This document shows positions 22,101-31,676 of a DNA stretch of 64,000 bases, piece by piece (the stretch's first letter is position 1; every line of letters starts with the position of its first letter). The notes below the pieces were generated by a model. The model was not told where the DNA came from. It saw only the letters and a list, made by a program, of their open reading frames with translations, and ran no database searches. The stretch is from Staphylococcus schleiferi (GTDB lineage: Bacteria; Bacillota; Bacilli; Staphylococcales; Staphylococcaceae). The stretch is taken from NCBI RefSeq assembly GCF_900458895.1, contig NZ_LR962863.1:1798001-1862000 (forward strand). Reading direction: 5' to 3'. Position numbers and translations under genes: made by a program.

Positions 22101-23133
22101 TTAGTAGCCTTTTTTATGACCTCTCACATAGTCTTTGTCAAAAACAAATAACTTCAAAATAAAGTAAAGTGAAGGAATTAAAAGCAACAGACCGCATATA
22201 AAAGCGATAGTCAATACAAGTGCCATACTATCATTCGTTACCGCATCATCTATATGAATATAAGGGTAAAGAATGTATGGTAATTTACTGAGACCATAAC
22301 CGAAAAATGCTGTTCCCATTTGTAACATCACAAATAAGAATGCAATACCATGCGCCTTTTTGAGGTACGTAAGCACCCCAGCAATTAAAAATGATACGAA
22401 ACTGATTATGAATAACCAGCCGTAATCAAAAAACCGCTGCGTTAAAGTGTGCTTTATTTTGTATTCTTAACGATAAAAATACAAATAACGACATCAAAAT
22501 CATAGGCGCGCCCCACATGAGAAACCATTTACGTAATAGTGCGTAGGCTTTCCAATCTTGAGCACGATGCGCATAGAATGTTAAAAATCCTGATGAAATA
22601 TATAACACTGAAACGATAGCTAATAAAACAACCGCCCAACCGTATGGACTTAACAACAACTCTGTCCAGTTGAGATCGATACTTCCAGAAGCTGTTTTTT
22701 TAAGGAAACCACCTTCTGAAATTGTTAATGCTGTCGATAGTGCTGCAGGGATTAATAATCCTGAAATACCATATATCATTAACCAAGACAACTTACTATC
22801 TTGACCGTAGTTTTCAAATGCATAAAATGCGCCTCTTGCAGCAAGTAGAATTAATGCGATTGAACCTGGGATCAGTAAAACTGTACCATAATAGTAAGCT
22901 GTATCTGGGAAGAAACCAACAATGCCGACGAAGAAAAAGACAAAGAATACATTGGTAACTTCCCATACTGGGTTAAGATAGCGTTGTATCAAACGGTTAA
23001 TATAATGAGATTGTCCAAAAAGTTTCGCATGGAGTGAAAAGAAACCCGCACCGAAATCGATAGATGCCACAATGATATAGCCGAATAAAAACAACCACAA
23101 AACAGTGATACCAATGATTTCATAACTCATCAT
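22101..23133 (-). pseudogene. cydB: Cytochrome bd oxidase subunit II, frameshifted in this sequence
   Basis: Two overlapping-frame pieces make one subunit: residues 1-235 end at AHFNAAVF-stop, and the rest resumes in the next frame as DYGWLFIISFVSFLIAGVLT. Dropping one base of the A6 run at 22428-22433 (T6 on the coding strand) gives a continuous 343-residue protein, the family length, with about eight membrane helices. With CydA it forms the high-affinity quinol oxidase. Probably a homopolymer sequencing error. A real break would abolish cytochrome bd. It overlaps cydA by four bases. Confidence 0.9.
22428..22433 (-). other. Frame break in cydB (A6 tract)
   Basis: Coding strand reads GTT TTT TGA T. 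Removing one T restores Phe-Asp-Tyr in frame. Confidence 0.85.
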
Positions 23134-24476
23134 AATTCACCTCTACTTCTTGCGATACGTTCAATATCTTCGTATGCCGCTTTATTTTTAAACATTCTTA
23201 CTAATACGTATGTTGCAGAGAACAAGAGCACGAAATAGAGTATTGCAAAAAGCATAGTCACAAAAACGAGACCATTTGCATTTGTTGCTGCGTCTTGAAC
23301 TTTTAAGAATCCTCTAACTATCCAAGGTTGTCGACCGAGTTCTGTTAAAAACCAACCGAATTCAATCGCTAACATTGCTGCAGGTCCAGTCAATAAAGTC
23401 GCATATAGAATCACCTTATGATGTGGATTTAATTTTTTCACCCACATCGCAATCACGTATGCGAACGAAACGACGAAACAAAAAATACCAAATGTCACCA
23501 TGAGATCAAAGAAATAATGCACAATCAAAGGGGGTAACTCATCTTTTGGAAAATCGTTTAATCCTTTCACTTTCGTATCAAAGTGACTATCAGATAGAAA
23601 ACTTAAGGCACCAGGAATGTGGATTGCACCTTTAACTTCCTGAGTAGACTCATCCAACACACCAAATAAAACTAAATCCGCATTAGATTCGGTATTAAAG
23701 TGCCATTCATACGCAGCAAGTTTTTCTGGTTGTTCATGGTGTAAAAATTTAGCTGATAAATCGCCTGCTAACATGGATAGCATCGTAAAAAGCAGACCTG
23801 CGATCATTGTCACTTTGAGTGCTGCTTGATGATATTGGCGATCTTTTTCCACTTTATTTTTAAGTAACTTAAATGCTGCAATACTTGCTAAAATAAAGGC
23901 CATTGTCATTACTGCAGTTGTAACAACATGGAATGAACGAACAAAGAAAGAAGCATTAAACATCGCTTCTATTGGATCAACATTGACCATTCTTCCATCT
24001 TTAAATACCATTCCTGCTGGTGTATTCATAAAAGAGTTCACTGACGTAATAAATAAAGCTGAAAACGTACCACCAATAATAACCGGAATACTAATTAAAA
24101 AATGTATCCATTGATTTTTAAAACGATTCCAAGTATATAAATAAATACTTAGAAAAATGGCTTCAAAGAAAAAGGCAAAAGTTTCCATAAATAAAGGTAA
24201 TGCGATGACATGCCCACCAATTCGCATAAATGTAGGCCATAGTAATGATAACTGTAAACCAATAATTGTACCTGTTACTACACCAACGGCCACTGTAATT
24301 GTGTAACCTTTCGACCACCGTTGGGCTAATGCTATATGTTGATCACTTTTCTTTTTAATACCGATAAATTCAGCGATTGCAAAGAAAAGTGGCATACCGA
24401 CGCCTATTGTTGCAAAAATAATGTGGACTGCAAGTGTCATTCCTGTCAAAAACCGACTAATATCCACTGCATCCAT
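23130..24476 (-). CDS. cydA: Cytochrome bd quinol oxidase subunit I
   Basis: A 448-residue membrane protein carrying the haems. The axial-ligand His of the first helix (MTLAVHIIFATIGVGMP), the quinol-loop region and the conserved GRQPW are present. The Q loop is short, as in other Firmicutes. Start has AAGGAGGG upstream. The 200-base upstream region holds two inverted repeats (24551-24598) that may bind a redox regulator. Confidence 0.96.
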   Translation of the reverse strand: MDAVDISRFLTGMTLAVHIIFATIGVGMPLFFAIAEFIGIKKKSDQHIALAQRWSKGYTITVAVGVVTGTIIGLQLSLLWPTFMRIGGHVIALPLFMETFAFFFEAIFLSIYLYTWNRFKNQWIHFLISIPVIIGGTFSALFITSVNSFMNTPAGMVFKDGRMVNVDPIEAMFNASFFVRSFHVVTTAVMTMAFILASIAAFKLLKNKVEKDRQYHQAALKVTMIAGLLFTMLSMLAGDLSAKFLHHEQPEKLAAYEWHFNTESNADLVLFGVLDESTQEVKGAIHIPGALSFLSDSHFDTKVKGLNDFPKDELPPLIVHYFFDLMVTFGIFCFVVSFAYVIAMWVKKLNPHHKVILYATLLTGPAAMLAIEFGWFLTELGRQPWIVRGFLKVQDAATNANGLVFVTMLFAILYFVLLFSATYVLVRMFKNKAAYEDIERIARSRGEL

Positions 24477-24550
24477 TTTGATTCCCTCCTTAGTTTTAAA
24501 AGTAAAGTGATTTTTATTATAAGCCCATCTTTCATAGTTTTAATATCTTT

Positions 24551-24598
24551 TTGTTCACTTCATACGTGACAATTTATTGACAAGACTTAAATTTGTCA
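24551..24598 (-). promoter_or_regulatory. Inverted repeats upstream of cydA
   Basis: TTGTTCAC/GTGACAA (24551-24572) and TGACAA/TTGTCA (24578-24598) lie between the divergent cydA and glutaredoxin genes, upstream of a TATAAT-like box for cydA. They share a TTGTCA half-site. They only partly resemble the Rex operator TTGTGA-N8-TCACAA. The factor is not identified. Confidence 0.35.
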
Positions 24599-24680
24599 TT
24601 TTTAATCAAACTATAAATTTGCTTTTTGACCATTTTTAACTTATGATGAAGAACAAATTGAAAAGAAAGTTGGCTCAATT

Positions 24681-24917
24681 ATGGCTGAAGTAATTATCTA
24701 TACACAAAATGACTGTCCGCCTTGTGCGTTTGTTAAAAATTATCTCAACGAAAATCACGTTAATTTTGAAGAGCGCAACATTGCAAATACGCAATTTCGA
24801 AATGAAATGATTGACTGGGACGCATTTTCTACACCTTTTATTTTGATTGATCAGGTGCCTATGTTCCAAGTTGATTTAGATCAATTAAATCAAAAATTGG
24901 GGATTCCTACTTCATAA
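24681..24917 (+). CDS. Glutaredoxin/NrdH-like thioredoxin-fold protein
   Basis: 78 residues beginning MAEVIIYTQNDCPPCAFVKN. The CPPC redox motif is at residues 12-15 and a cis-Pro follows in FSTPFILID. It is a small dithiol reductase of the glutaredoxin family, whose partner is unknown. Divergent from cydA, as in S. aureus. Confidence 0.85.
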   Translation: MAEVIIYTQNDCPPCAFVKNYLNENHVNFEERNIANTQFRNEMIDWDAFSTPFILIDQVPMFQVDLDQLNQKLGIPTS

Positions 24918-24986
24918 TAGTGGGAGTCATCTCATATGCAACAGACGTCATATTTTAAGGCGTTATCGTTAATTTGTGTAAAACAA

Positions 24987-25022
24987 AACAGGAGCGTGCA
25001 CTTTGAGGTGCATGCTCCTGTT
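24987..25022. terminator. Bidirectional terminator between glutaredoxin gene and ptsI
   Basis: AACAGGAGCGTGCAC (24987-25001) and GTGCATGCTCCTGTT (25008-25022), a strong stem with 6-base loop. Confidence 0.9.
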
Positions 25023-25041
25023 CGTTTTACAGTAAAGTGAA

Positions 25042-26764
25042 CTAAGCCTGACTTGTTTTTGATTTGACTAAATCAACAACTTCATCGACAGTAGCACAAT
25101 TAATTGCGCGGTCTGCTAATTGTGTCATCTCAGTTTGACTTAAATTTTTAATTTGTCGGCGTGCTTTTAAAATGGATGTCGCGCTCATTGAAAATTCATC
25201 GAGCCCTAAACCAATTAATAGTGGAATAGCTGTTTCATCTCCAGCCATTTCACCACACATACCTGTCCATTTACCTTCTTTATGAGATGCTTCAATTACT
25301 TGCTTAACTAAGCGTAAAATTGAAGGATTGTAAGGTTGGTAAAGATATGATACACGTTCTGACATACGGTCAGCTGCCATCGTATATTGAATTAAGTCAT
25401 TCGTTCCAATACTAAAGAAGTCAACTTCTTTAGCAAAAACATCAGCTAAAGCTGCTGTAGATGGAATTTCCACCATAATACCTAACTCAATATCATCGCT
25501 AACTTCAACGCCTTCTTGTTTTAAGTTTTCTTTTTCTTCAAGAAGAAGCGCTTTTGCATCGCGGAATTCTTTAATCGTCGCAACCATTGGGAACATAATG
25601 TTCAGTTTTTCCGTAAGTTGAAGCGCGTAATAACGCTCTTAATTGTGGACGGAAAATTTCAGGTTGATCTAAACAAAGACGAATTGCACGGTATCCAAGG
25701 AATGGGTTCATTTCCTTAGGCAAGTTAAGATATGGCAATTCTTTATCTCCGCCGATATCTAACGTACGAACAACTACGCGTTTACCATTCATTTCTTGTA
25801 ATACTTTTTTATAAGCTTCAAATTGCTCATCTTCTGAAGGCATCGTATCGCGACCCATATATAAGAATTCTGTACGATATAAGCCAATACCTTCTGCACC
25901 GTTATCTTTTACACCTGGCAAATCATTAGGTGTCCCAATATTTGCGGCAAGTTCAACATGTTGACCATCTTTTGTTTTTGATGGTTCATCACGTAATTGT
26001 TTAAGTGCTTCACGATCAGCAAAGAATGATTCACGTTTATGTTGATACGCTTTTAGTTCATCTTCCGTTGGATCAATGATAACATCTCCAGTTAAACCGT
26101 CAATAATCACCATATCACCTTGTTCTACAGATTCAGTAATTGATTTTGTCCCTACAACAGCTGGAATCTCTAATGAACGACTCATAATCGCTGAGTGTGA
26201 AGTACGACCACCAATATTTGTAACGAATCCTTGAACATATTGTTTATTTAATTGTGCTGTATCTGATGGCGTCAAATCATGGCCCACAATGACGACGCTT
26301 TCATCGATAATACTCGGATTTGGTAATTCAACACCAAGAAGATGTGCTAAAACACGTTTGGACACATCGCGTATATCCGCAGCACGTTCTTTCATGTATT
26401 CATTATCCATTGATTCAAAAATTGAAATAAAGTTTTGTGACACTTCAGTTAACGCATGTGGTGCGCTTGCTTTGTCATTCTTTATTTTTTCTTCAATAGG
26501 GTTAATCAATTCTGGATCATCAAGTACTAATAAATGCGCATCAAAAATGGCCGCTTTGTCAGCACCCAATTGTTCTTCCGCATTATTGCGAATTTTTGTT
26601 AACTCTATTTTAGAATTTTTCAACGCATCGTTGAATTTTTGGATTTCTTGTTCAGGCTGATCTGTTGTCTCTTGACTAAAACTCAAATCAGGTTCAACGA
26701 GCAAATACGCTTTGGCAATAGCAACACCATCTGAAGCTGCAATTCCCTTAATTATATTTGACAT
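25042..26764 (-). pseudogene. ptsI: PTS enzyme I, frameshifted in this sequence
   Basis: The N-terminal 385 residues carry the phosphohistidine motif [13 protein letters not shown] and most of the PEP-binding barrel. The frame then breaks in a T5 run (25606-25610, A5 on the coding strand), reading KTEHYVPN instead of KLNIMFPM. The rest continues in the next frame from [10 protein letters not shown] to the end, with GTNDLIQY and MCGEMAGD intact. Removing one base gives 573 residues, the usual length. Enzyme I passes phosphate from PEP to HPr; a true loss would block all PTS sugars, so an error is likely. Confidence 0.92.
25606..25610 (-). other. Frame break in ptsI (A5 tract)
   Basis: GGA AAA ACT GAA should read GGA AAA CTG AAC, giving the conserved [10 protein letters not shown]. 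One base is extra. Confidence 0.9.
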
Positions 26765-27030
26765 TATTTTGTTAACCCTTCTTTTGATAAGACTTCAGTA
26801 ATCGCACTGATTGCTTCTTTTTCGTCACTACCATCAGCATAAATAGTAATTTCTGCGTCTTTTCCGACACCTAAGCTCATAACACCCATGATTGATTTTA
26901 AGTTGACTTTTTTAGCGTTGTACTCTAATTGAATATCTGAGTCAAATTTAGAAGCTGTTTGAACAAGCATTGTTGCAGGACGTGCATGAATACCTGTTTC
27001 GTCAATAATTACATATGATTGTTGTTCCAT
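26764..27030 (-). CDS. ptsH: PTS phosphocarrier protein HPr
   Basis: 88 residues with phosphorylatable His15 (TGIHARPA) and the regulatory Ser46 ([12 protein letters not shown]) used by HPr kinase for CcpA-dependent catabolite repression. The stop overlaps the ptsI start by one base (TAATG). First gene of ptsHI. Confidence 0.97.
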   Translation of the reverse strand: MEQQSYVIIDETGIHARPATMLVQTASKFDSDIQLEYNAKKVNLKSIMGVMSLGVGKDAEITIYADGSDEKEAISAITEVLSKEGLTK

Positions 27031-27196
27031 CTTACATCTTACTCCTTCAATTTCTAGATTTACTAGCTTAAATTATTACTAACTTTGCTACATAGCTTAA
27101 CATTACCAAATTCTATATTTAAATTCAATTCGTAAATGCTTTCATCCCTTGATTTTCACAGGATTGGTTCAAAAAATCGTCACGGAATTTTATAAA

Positions 27197-27727
27197 TTAT
27201 AACAATGCCTTAACAACATTTTCACATTTTTGAATGTGATCTTTTCCTACTTTATTCATAAAGTAATAACTAATTGATGCCGATACCGCTTGTCCTACAA
27301 GAGGAAACCAACGTGTTTGTTTAGCCGCTGCACGTTTTGCGACATCTCTCACAACTACTTTTAAAATACCGCTTGATACTTTCTTTCCTATAAATTGACT
27401 GCCTTGAATGCCTGCAGCCATCAAGACACGATTTTTCATATCATCGCTCATTTTATTCACTTGTTTGTGATCTAAACCATAAATTTTATTGACATCTTCT
27501 ATAATGTCACGCATTAATTTCATATCGACGCCAAAATCGAATCCTGGTATTGGAACGATGGTTGCACTCGATGAAAGAAAAGCTTTTTTCTTCACAAGGT
27601 TTTCAGCACGTTGACGTCTTTCATTTATTTCTGAAGTCGTGACTGGTAATGTATTTTTTCGTTTTATGTTTTCAATATTTAAGACTTTATTCCCTACTGT
27701 TTCGCTAATTTTATTGGAAATACCCAT
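27197..27727 (-). CDS. Conserved hypothetical protein with Gly/Ala-rich hydrophobic end
   Basis: About 176 residues. A basic N-terminal part (ERRQRAENLVKKKA) is followed by SSSATIVPIPGFDFGVDMKL and a C-terminal half with FPLVGQAVSASISYYFMNKVG. This resembles EcsC/DUF697-type proteins that associate with membranes, but I am not sure of the family. Upstream ATG at 27745 overlaps the ribosome site, so MGISNK at 27727 with AGGTGGAG is the start. Confidence 0.65.
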   Translation of the reverse strand: MGISNKISETVGNKVLNIENIKRKNTLPVTTSEINERRQRAENLVKKKAFLSSSATIVPIPGFDFGVDMKLMRDIIEDVNKIYGLDHKQVNKMSDDMKNRVLMAAGIQGSQFIGKKVSSGILKVVVRDVAKRAAAKQTRWFPLVGQAVSASISYYFMNKVGKDHIQKCENVVKALL

Positions 27728-27785
27728 TTCAACTCCACCTTTCAAACCGTTATTACCTTCTTATACCCCGTTTCAATTTCAAATA

Positions 27786-28955
27786 TTACTGAAGTGTCAC
27801 AAAAATCAATTTAAGATATTTCGACGGTTTAAAATGTGGATGTGTTTTAAAATCTTTAGGCAAACCCATTACCTCATCAATTTGATAAGCGACGCCTTCA
27901 TGATCTAACGTTTTTTTAACCATATTTTTAAATGCTTTTAATGAATAAGCACTGTGATTTGTACTTAAAATGAGACTGCCCTTCGCATTTAATAATGTTA
28001 AAGCACCTTCAATCAATTGCGGGTAATTTTTAGTAACAGAAAAAGTCTTCTTTTTATTGCGGGCAAAGCTTGGTGGATCAATCACGATTGTATCGAATGT
28101 CAGCCCATGTCTTTCTGCATATTTATAAAAATCAAACGTATCCATGACAAAAATATTTTGTGATTTCGGATCGATACCATTGAGTCCAAAATTTTCTTCA
28201 GTCATGGGACGGGAACGATTCGCTAAGTCTACACTTGTTGTTTTTGCACCGCCTGTCGCAGAAATTACAGAAAACGCACCTGTATAACTAAATAGATTTA
28301 AAACCTTTCTGTCTTCTGAATAATAATCTCTTAATTTTTTTCTTGCCTCTTTTTGATCTAAAAATATACCTGTCATCGGTCCATCATCGAGGTGCACATT
28401 GTAAAACGTGAAATTTTCCTCAATCACAATTGGAAATTCCGGTTTTTCCCCTTCAACCCATCCACCTTTAATAGATTGATGTTTAAATCTCGTTTTTTCA
28501 AAAATTGAACGAAACGGAAAGACCTGTTTGATTGCCCCAAGAATAGAATCACGAAATTGATAAATTCCCACTGAATACCATTGAATCAATAAGTGACCAT
28601 CATAGGAATCAATCGTTAAACCACCTATTCCATCCCCTTCTCCATTGAATAGACGAAAAGCATTAGTTCCTTCAATTTGATAATAGTATTGGCGTGTTTC
28701 TAGAGCTTGTTCAAATAACTGCTCAAAAAAAGCTTGATTAATTTCATCATCTTTTTCATATGATAATATCCAACCTAACCCTTTATGTTGTCGTCCAACG
28801 TAGCCGACACCGATAAATGAATTTTTAGATGTTAATAATTGAAATAAATCTCCCTCTTCTAGTCGATCGTGGCGATAGATGTCCTCTTCTTCTATTAAAG
28901 GGTATTGATTAAGATATTTATCTTCTTTTCCTTTATTTAATACTGCGGTTTTCAT
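27786..28955 (-). CDS. Class I SAM-dependent rRNA (cytosine-C5) methyltransferase, RlmI-like
   Basis: 389 residues: a PUA-like N-terminal RNA-binding domain, a linker domain (GDGIGGLTIDSYDGHLLIQW) and a Rossmann methyltransferase with VLNLFSYTGAFSVISA (SAM site) and the catalytic DPPSFARNKK. The family methylates 23S rRNA. The exact target base cannot be read from sequence. Confidence 0.88.
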   Translation of the reverse strand: MKTAVLNKGKEDKYLNQYPLIEEEDIYRHDRLEEGDLFQLLTSKNSFIGVGYVGRQHKGLGWILSYEKDDEINQAFFEQLFEQALETRQYYYQIEGTNAFRLFNGEGDGIGGLTIDSYDGHLLIQWYSVGIYQFRDSILGAIKQVFPFRSIFEKTRFKHQSIKGGWVEGEKPEFPIVIEENFTFYNVHLDDGPMTGIFLDQKEARKKLRDYYSEDRKVLNLFSYTGAFSVISATGGAKTTSVDLANRSRPMTEENFGLNGIDPKSQNIFVMDTFDFYKYAERHGLTFDTIVIDPPSFARNKKKTFSVTKNYPQLIEGALTLLNAKGSLILSTNHSAYSLKAFKNMVKKTLDHEGVAYQIDEVMGLPKDFKTHPHFKPSKYLKLIFVTLQ

Positions 28956-29261
28956 ATAATCAGCCTTTCCCTTCTTGTCATTACCACCATCTTAACACGA
29001 AAAATATGGGAGTAACATTGTTATCGTAGTACCGATGTGGACTTTCCAACATGAAAATGTTCGCTTTAATTTTGATGTAATCTCACTAGGTCGTGTGATT
29101 TCTTTTTTAAGAGGTATTAATACTTTTTTCACGCCTCAACACAGGCATTGCATACGGATTTTTATCATTAAAAGAAAGCGCTAAGACAATTTTCTAGTAA
29201 AATCATCTTAGCGCGATTGATTTTGGGATTGGTGTCCCAGTCTCTCCAAGCTAGTATTCAA
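28956..29261. other. Intergenic region with auxA terminator
   Basis: About 300 bases without a frame. It holds the GCGCTAAGA hairpin at 29178-29214 (listed separately) and a short TGGGA/TCCCA hairpin at 29224-29239. The rest shows nothing. Confidence 0.5.
29178..29214. terminator. GCGCTAAGA hairpin, terminator of auxA
   Basis: GCGCTAAGACAATTTT (29178-29193) pairs with AAAATCATCTTAGCGC (29199-29214). On the minus strand TTTCTTTT follows. Similar hairpins recur at 47652-47689 and 56881-56921. Confidence 0.75.
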
Positions 29262-30593
29262 TTATTGCGGTTTTCTTGGTACGGGACCTGGTTGTCTCAA
29301 TTGTAAGACGAAAGCAATAATAGTCGGAACTAACATTAAAATTAGAATTGGCGTGATGAAAATGGATAATAACAATCCATGTACGACAATGACGATATAC
29401 TCTGTCAATAATTTAAAGAATAAAATACTAATCATAAATAATTGTAAATAATAATATTTACCTCTTAGCATTCGTGTTACAGACGTTAAAATAAATAAAA
29501 TAGCAACAATTAAAAGAAGAAATAGACTAATCCACTCGTATACATATTGTGTTTGTGAAAGTTCCCAATCTCCAGATAAAAATAAGGCATTGCGGTTGTT
29601 AAATTCTAATAAAATAAAGAACAATAGAATTACACCACAAGCAATGGTTACGTAGCCTTTATTTAGCCATTTTGGACGTTTTTTTAGAAACGTAGGGATA
29701 TCATCTTCTTCCAATTTAGCCCATTTAAACCATTTTTCTACAATCGCTTCACGCTTAGCACGTAAGCGTTCGATATCAATACTTCTACGTGTACGATGCG
29801 AAATATCATGTGTGAATTCAACTGTACGATCTTGGAAATCCTTGAAATGAATTTTAGAGGTGTTCGTAAATTGATACTTTTTACTTCTAGAATATGGATT
29901 TTCTTCACCTGTAATCTCTTCTTGCGATACAGGTAGTGAACGACGAAGAAATAAGAAATTCCATATTGCCATTTGTCCAATCAACCATAATACGACGAAA
30001 AATGTATTGATACTTAAAACGTCGATTGGTGCTATTTGACGACTTTCAATTCTTGTATAAAGTGCCAATTGTGTAATGATATAACAAATGCCGTAACTAA
30101 AAATAATCCATAAATAATGTTCTTTACGATGTAATGGATTCAGCTCATCTTTATACGCAATATAACCAATATGAATTAGAAATGGAATGATGAAAACAAA
30201 CGCAATCCATCCATACACTTGTGACATAAAAATGAGTGTTAAAACGAAGAAAATGATTCCGATAAGTAAAAATAAAATAGATATGTCGTAATCAAATCGT
30301 GTCGTATTTGTGAGTGTTCGACCTATGAAGAGCATTAAAATACCAAAAAGAAGAATAATAATGCCACTTGCTAGCGGGATATCACCAATATACTTACTCA
30401 TCACGCGGATAATTTCATTGAAAAAGGCCATAATGAAGTCCCATAAATTATCAATCTTAGAAATATGGTGCTTGCCATCCTTTAACTCATGAATGAGTGG
30501 AATATTTATAAAAATAATCACACTTAATAAAATTGACAGTGCACCGATAATATAGCTATAAATGACCTCGGTGTATTTGTTAAACAAAGACAT
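29262..30593 (-). CDS. auxA: Polytopic membrane protein, AuxA-like by synteny
   Basis: 443 residues with about ten hydrophobic helices in two groups (residues 10-215 and 315-430), split by a charged cytoplasmic loop (KFQDRTVEF-type, about 220-310, with RRSIDIERLRAKREAIVEKW). The C-terminus is Pro-rich (QPGPVPRKPQ). It occupies the S. aureus auxA position, downstream of ptsHI and the methyltransferase. AuxA there stabilises lipoteichoic acid and affects beta-lactam sensitivity. Function here is by position and topology only. Confidence 0.7.
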   Translation of the reverse strand: MSLFNKYTEVIYSYIIGALSILLSVIIFINIPLIHELKDGKHHISKIDNLWDFIMAFFNEIIRVMSKYIGDIPLASGIIILLFGILMLFIGRTLTNTTRFDYDISILFLLIGIIFFVLTLIFMSQVYGWIAFVFIIPFLIHIGYIAYKDELNPLHRKEHYLWIIFSYGICYIITQLALYTRIESRQIAPIDVLSINTFFVVLWLIGQMAIWNFLFLRRSLPVSQEEITGEENPYSRSKKYQFTNTSKIHFKDFQDRTVEFTHDISHRTRRSIDIERLRAKREAIVEKWFKWAKLEEDDIPTFLKKRPKWLNKGYVTIACGVILLFFILLEFNNRNALFLSGDWELSQTQYVYEWISLFLLLIVAILFILTSVTRMLRGKYYYLQLFMISILFFKLLTEYIVIVVHGLLLSIFITPILILMLVPTIIAFVLQLRQPGPVPRKPQ

Positions 30594-31027
30594 CCTCTCA
30601 CCTCAAAGTTATTATATACGAACTATGAATACCTGTCTGTAAAATTAATCAAATTCAGTCTTTAGAATGAGAATTTTCAATACTTATATCGCATCAAAAT
30701 TTTAACTCGATTTCCCCACTATTGCGTACAGCAAGCATCCACGTATATACAATTGAAAACTTCAAAAAATACTTGATTGGTTTAGTATACCAAAAGATAG
30801 TCAGCACCTTAACCATTTCACTCATGCTTAAAATGACAAACTAACCTTCGTATATCATTCAAATTTTAGCACCGCTTCATCAATACGACTCAAATAATCT
30901 GAAAAGAAAAGCACTTTTCAATACATAAGTTTAAAATATCAAACCCCTTGGATGTCTCATCTCCCCCTCATCGCAGCCAAAACACGCATTGATATACATC
31001 CTTTAAAATCTTGTTTGAAACAATTAT
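30594..31027. other. Intergenic region downstream-facing, no gene seen
   Basis: About 430 AT-rich bases between auxA (minus) and the SigmaB-type promoter at 31028. No credible frame or hairpin found. Confidence 0.4.
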
Positions 31028-31052
31028 GTTTAGCGTTTTTCAATATGGGTTA
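31028..31052 (+). promoter_or_regulatory. Candidate SigmaB promoter
   Basis: GTTTAG (31028-31033), a 13-base spacer, then GGGTTA (31047-31052) closely match the staphylococcal SigmaB pattern GTTTAA-N12-15-GGGTAT. The 43-residue gene begins 40 bases downstream. Confidence 0.6.
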
Positions 31053-31091
31053 TGTATTATTATAGCTTTAAACGAAAGGGAGGCGTTTTAA

Positions 31092-31223
31092 ATGTCTGAA
31101 AAAGATATTAAAAAAGCTGCAGAACAAGCAAAAGATAAAGAGCAAGAATTAAAAGATAAAAAAGAAGATGCTAAAGAAGGCGCTGAAAAAACAAAAGACG
31201 ATATTCAAAAAACTTTTGAATAA
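31092..31223 (+). CDS. Small highly charged protein, 43 residues, probable general stress protein
   Basis: The frame opens MSEKDIKKAAEQAKDKEQEL and consists almost wholly of Lys, Glu, Asp, Ala and Gln, predicting one amphipathic or disordered helix, ending KDDIQKTFE. GGGAGG lies 8 bases before the ATG, a SigmaB-type promoter precedes it and a terminator follows at 31268-31300, so it forms a complete monocistronic unit. It is reminiscent of CsbD-like or LEA-like stress proteins, though too short to assign. Confidence 0.7.
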   Translation: MSEKDIKKAAEQAKDKEQELKDKKEDAKEGAEKTKDDIQKTFE

Positions 31224-31267
31224 TGCGACCTTTTTATTTGAATGCTGTGCATTTATAGAAGTTTAAC

Positions 31268-31300
31268 AAGGGATTGAACGTTAACATGTTCTAATCCCTT
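31268..31300 (+). terminator. Terminator of the 43-residue gene
   Basis: AAGGGATTGAAC (31268-31279) pairs with GTTCTAATCCCTT (31288-31300), followed by CTTTTGTG. Confidence 0.75.
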
Positions 31301-31444
31301 CTTTTGTGTTTGACAGACATCTCATTAGGCATATCATTCAAAGCATAGTATTGAAATTGTCGGCCATCTCGCCATTAAAAAGAATGTTGAAGAGTGTTGA
31401 CTTTTGAATGGGCTAGGTGTACATTGACATTAACAATTAAATAC

Positions 31445-31536
31445 GCACGCACTAGGGGTGTGAAAGCTGAGATGAGGATAAGCCTCGAACCCTTTGAACC
31501 TGAACTAGATGATACTAGCGTAGGAAAGTGTTTCAT
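31445..31536 (+). ncRNA. TPP (THI-box) riboswitch
   Basis: The conserved core is present in order: GCACTAGGGGTG, GCTGAGATGAGG, ACCCTTTGAACCTGA, then TACTAGCGTAGGAAAGTG. It lies in the leader of ykoEDC and should shut expression off when thiamine diphosphate is plentiful. The terminator at 31619-31657 indicates transcriptional control. Confidence 0.95.
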
Positions 31537-31618
31537 TTATAATGGATACGCCTTGTTATAGGAGAAAAGCACATGCTTCAATTAAGATGACTTGTATCCC
31601 ATATAAATTATCACAGCA

Positions 31619-31657
31619 TACGTCTGTCTCTAGTGTAAGAGATATGCGTATTTTTTT
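31619..31657 (+). terminator. Riboswitch expression-platform terminator
   Basis: TACGTCTGTCTCT (31619-31631) pairs with AGAGATATGCGTA (31638-31650) with wobbles, then T7. It sits between the TPP aptamer and ykoE. Confidence 0.75.
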
Positions 31658-31676
31658 AATTTTGGGAGGTATACAG

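Noticed and set aside
22101..22376. Separate small membrane protein downstream of cydB
   Set aside because: It is the C-terminal quarter of CydB in the shifted frame.
24551..24572. Rex operator upstream of cydA
   Set aside because: The half-sites read TTGTTCAC/GTGACAA and do not match TTGTGA…TCACAA well enough.
25042..25596. Separate PEP-utilising protein next to ptsI
   Set aside because: It is the C-terminal third of enzyme I beyond the A5 frame break.
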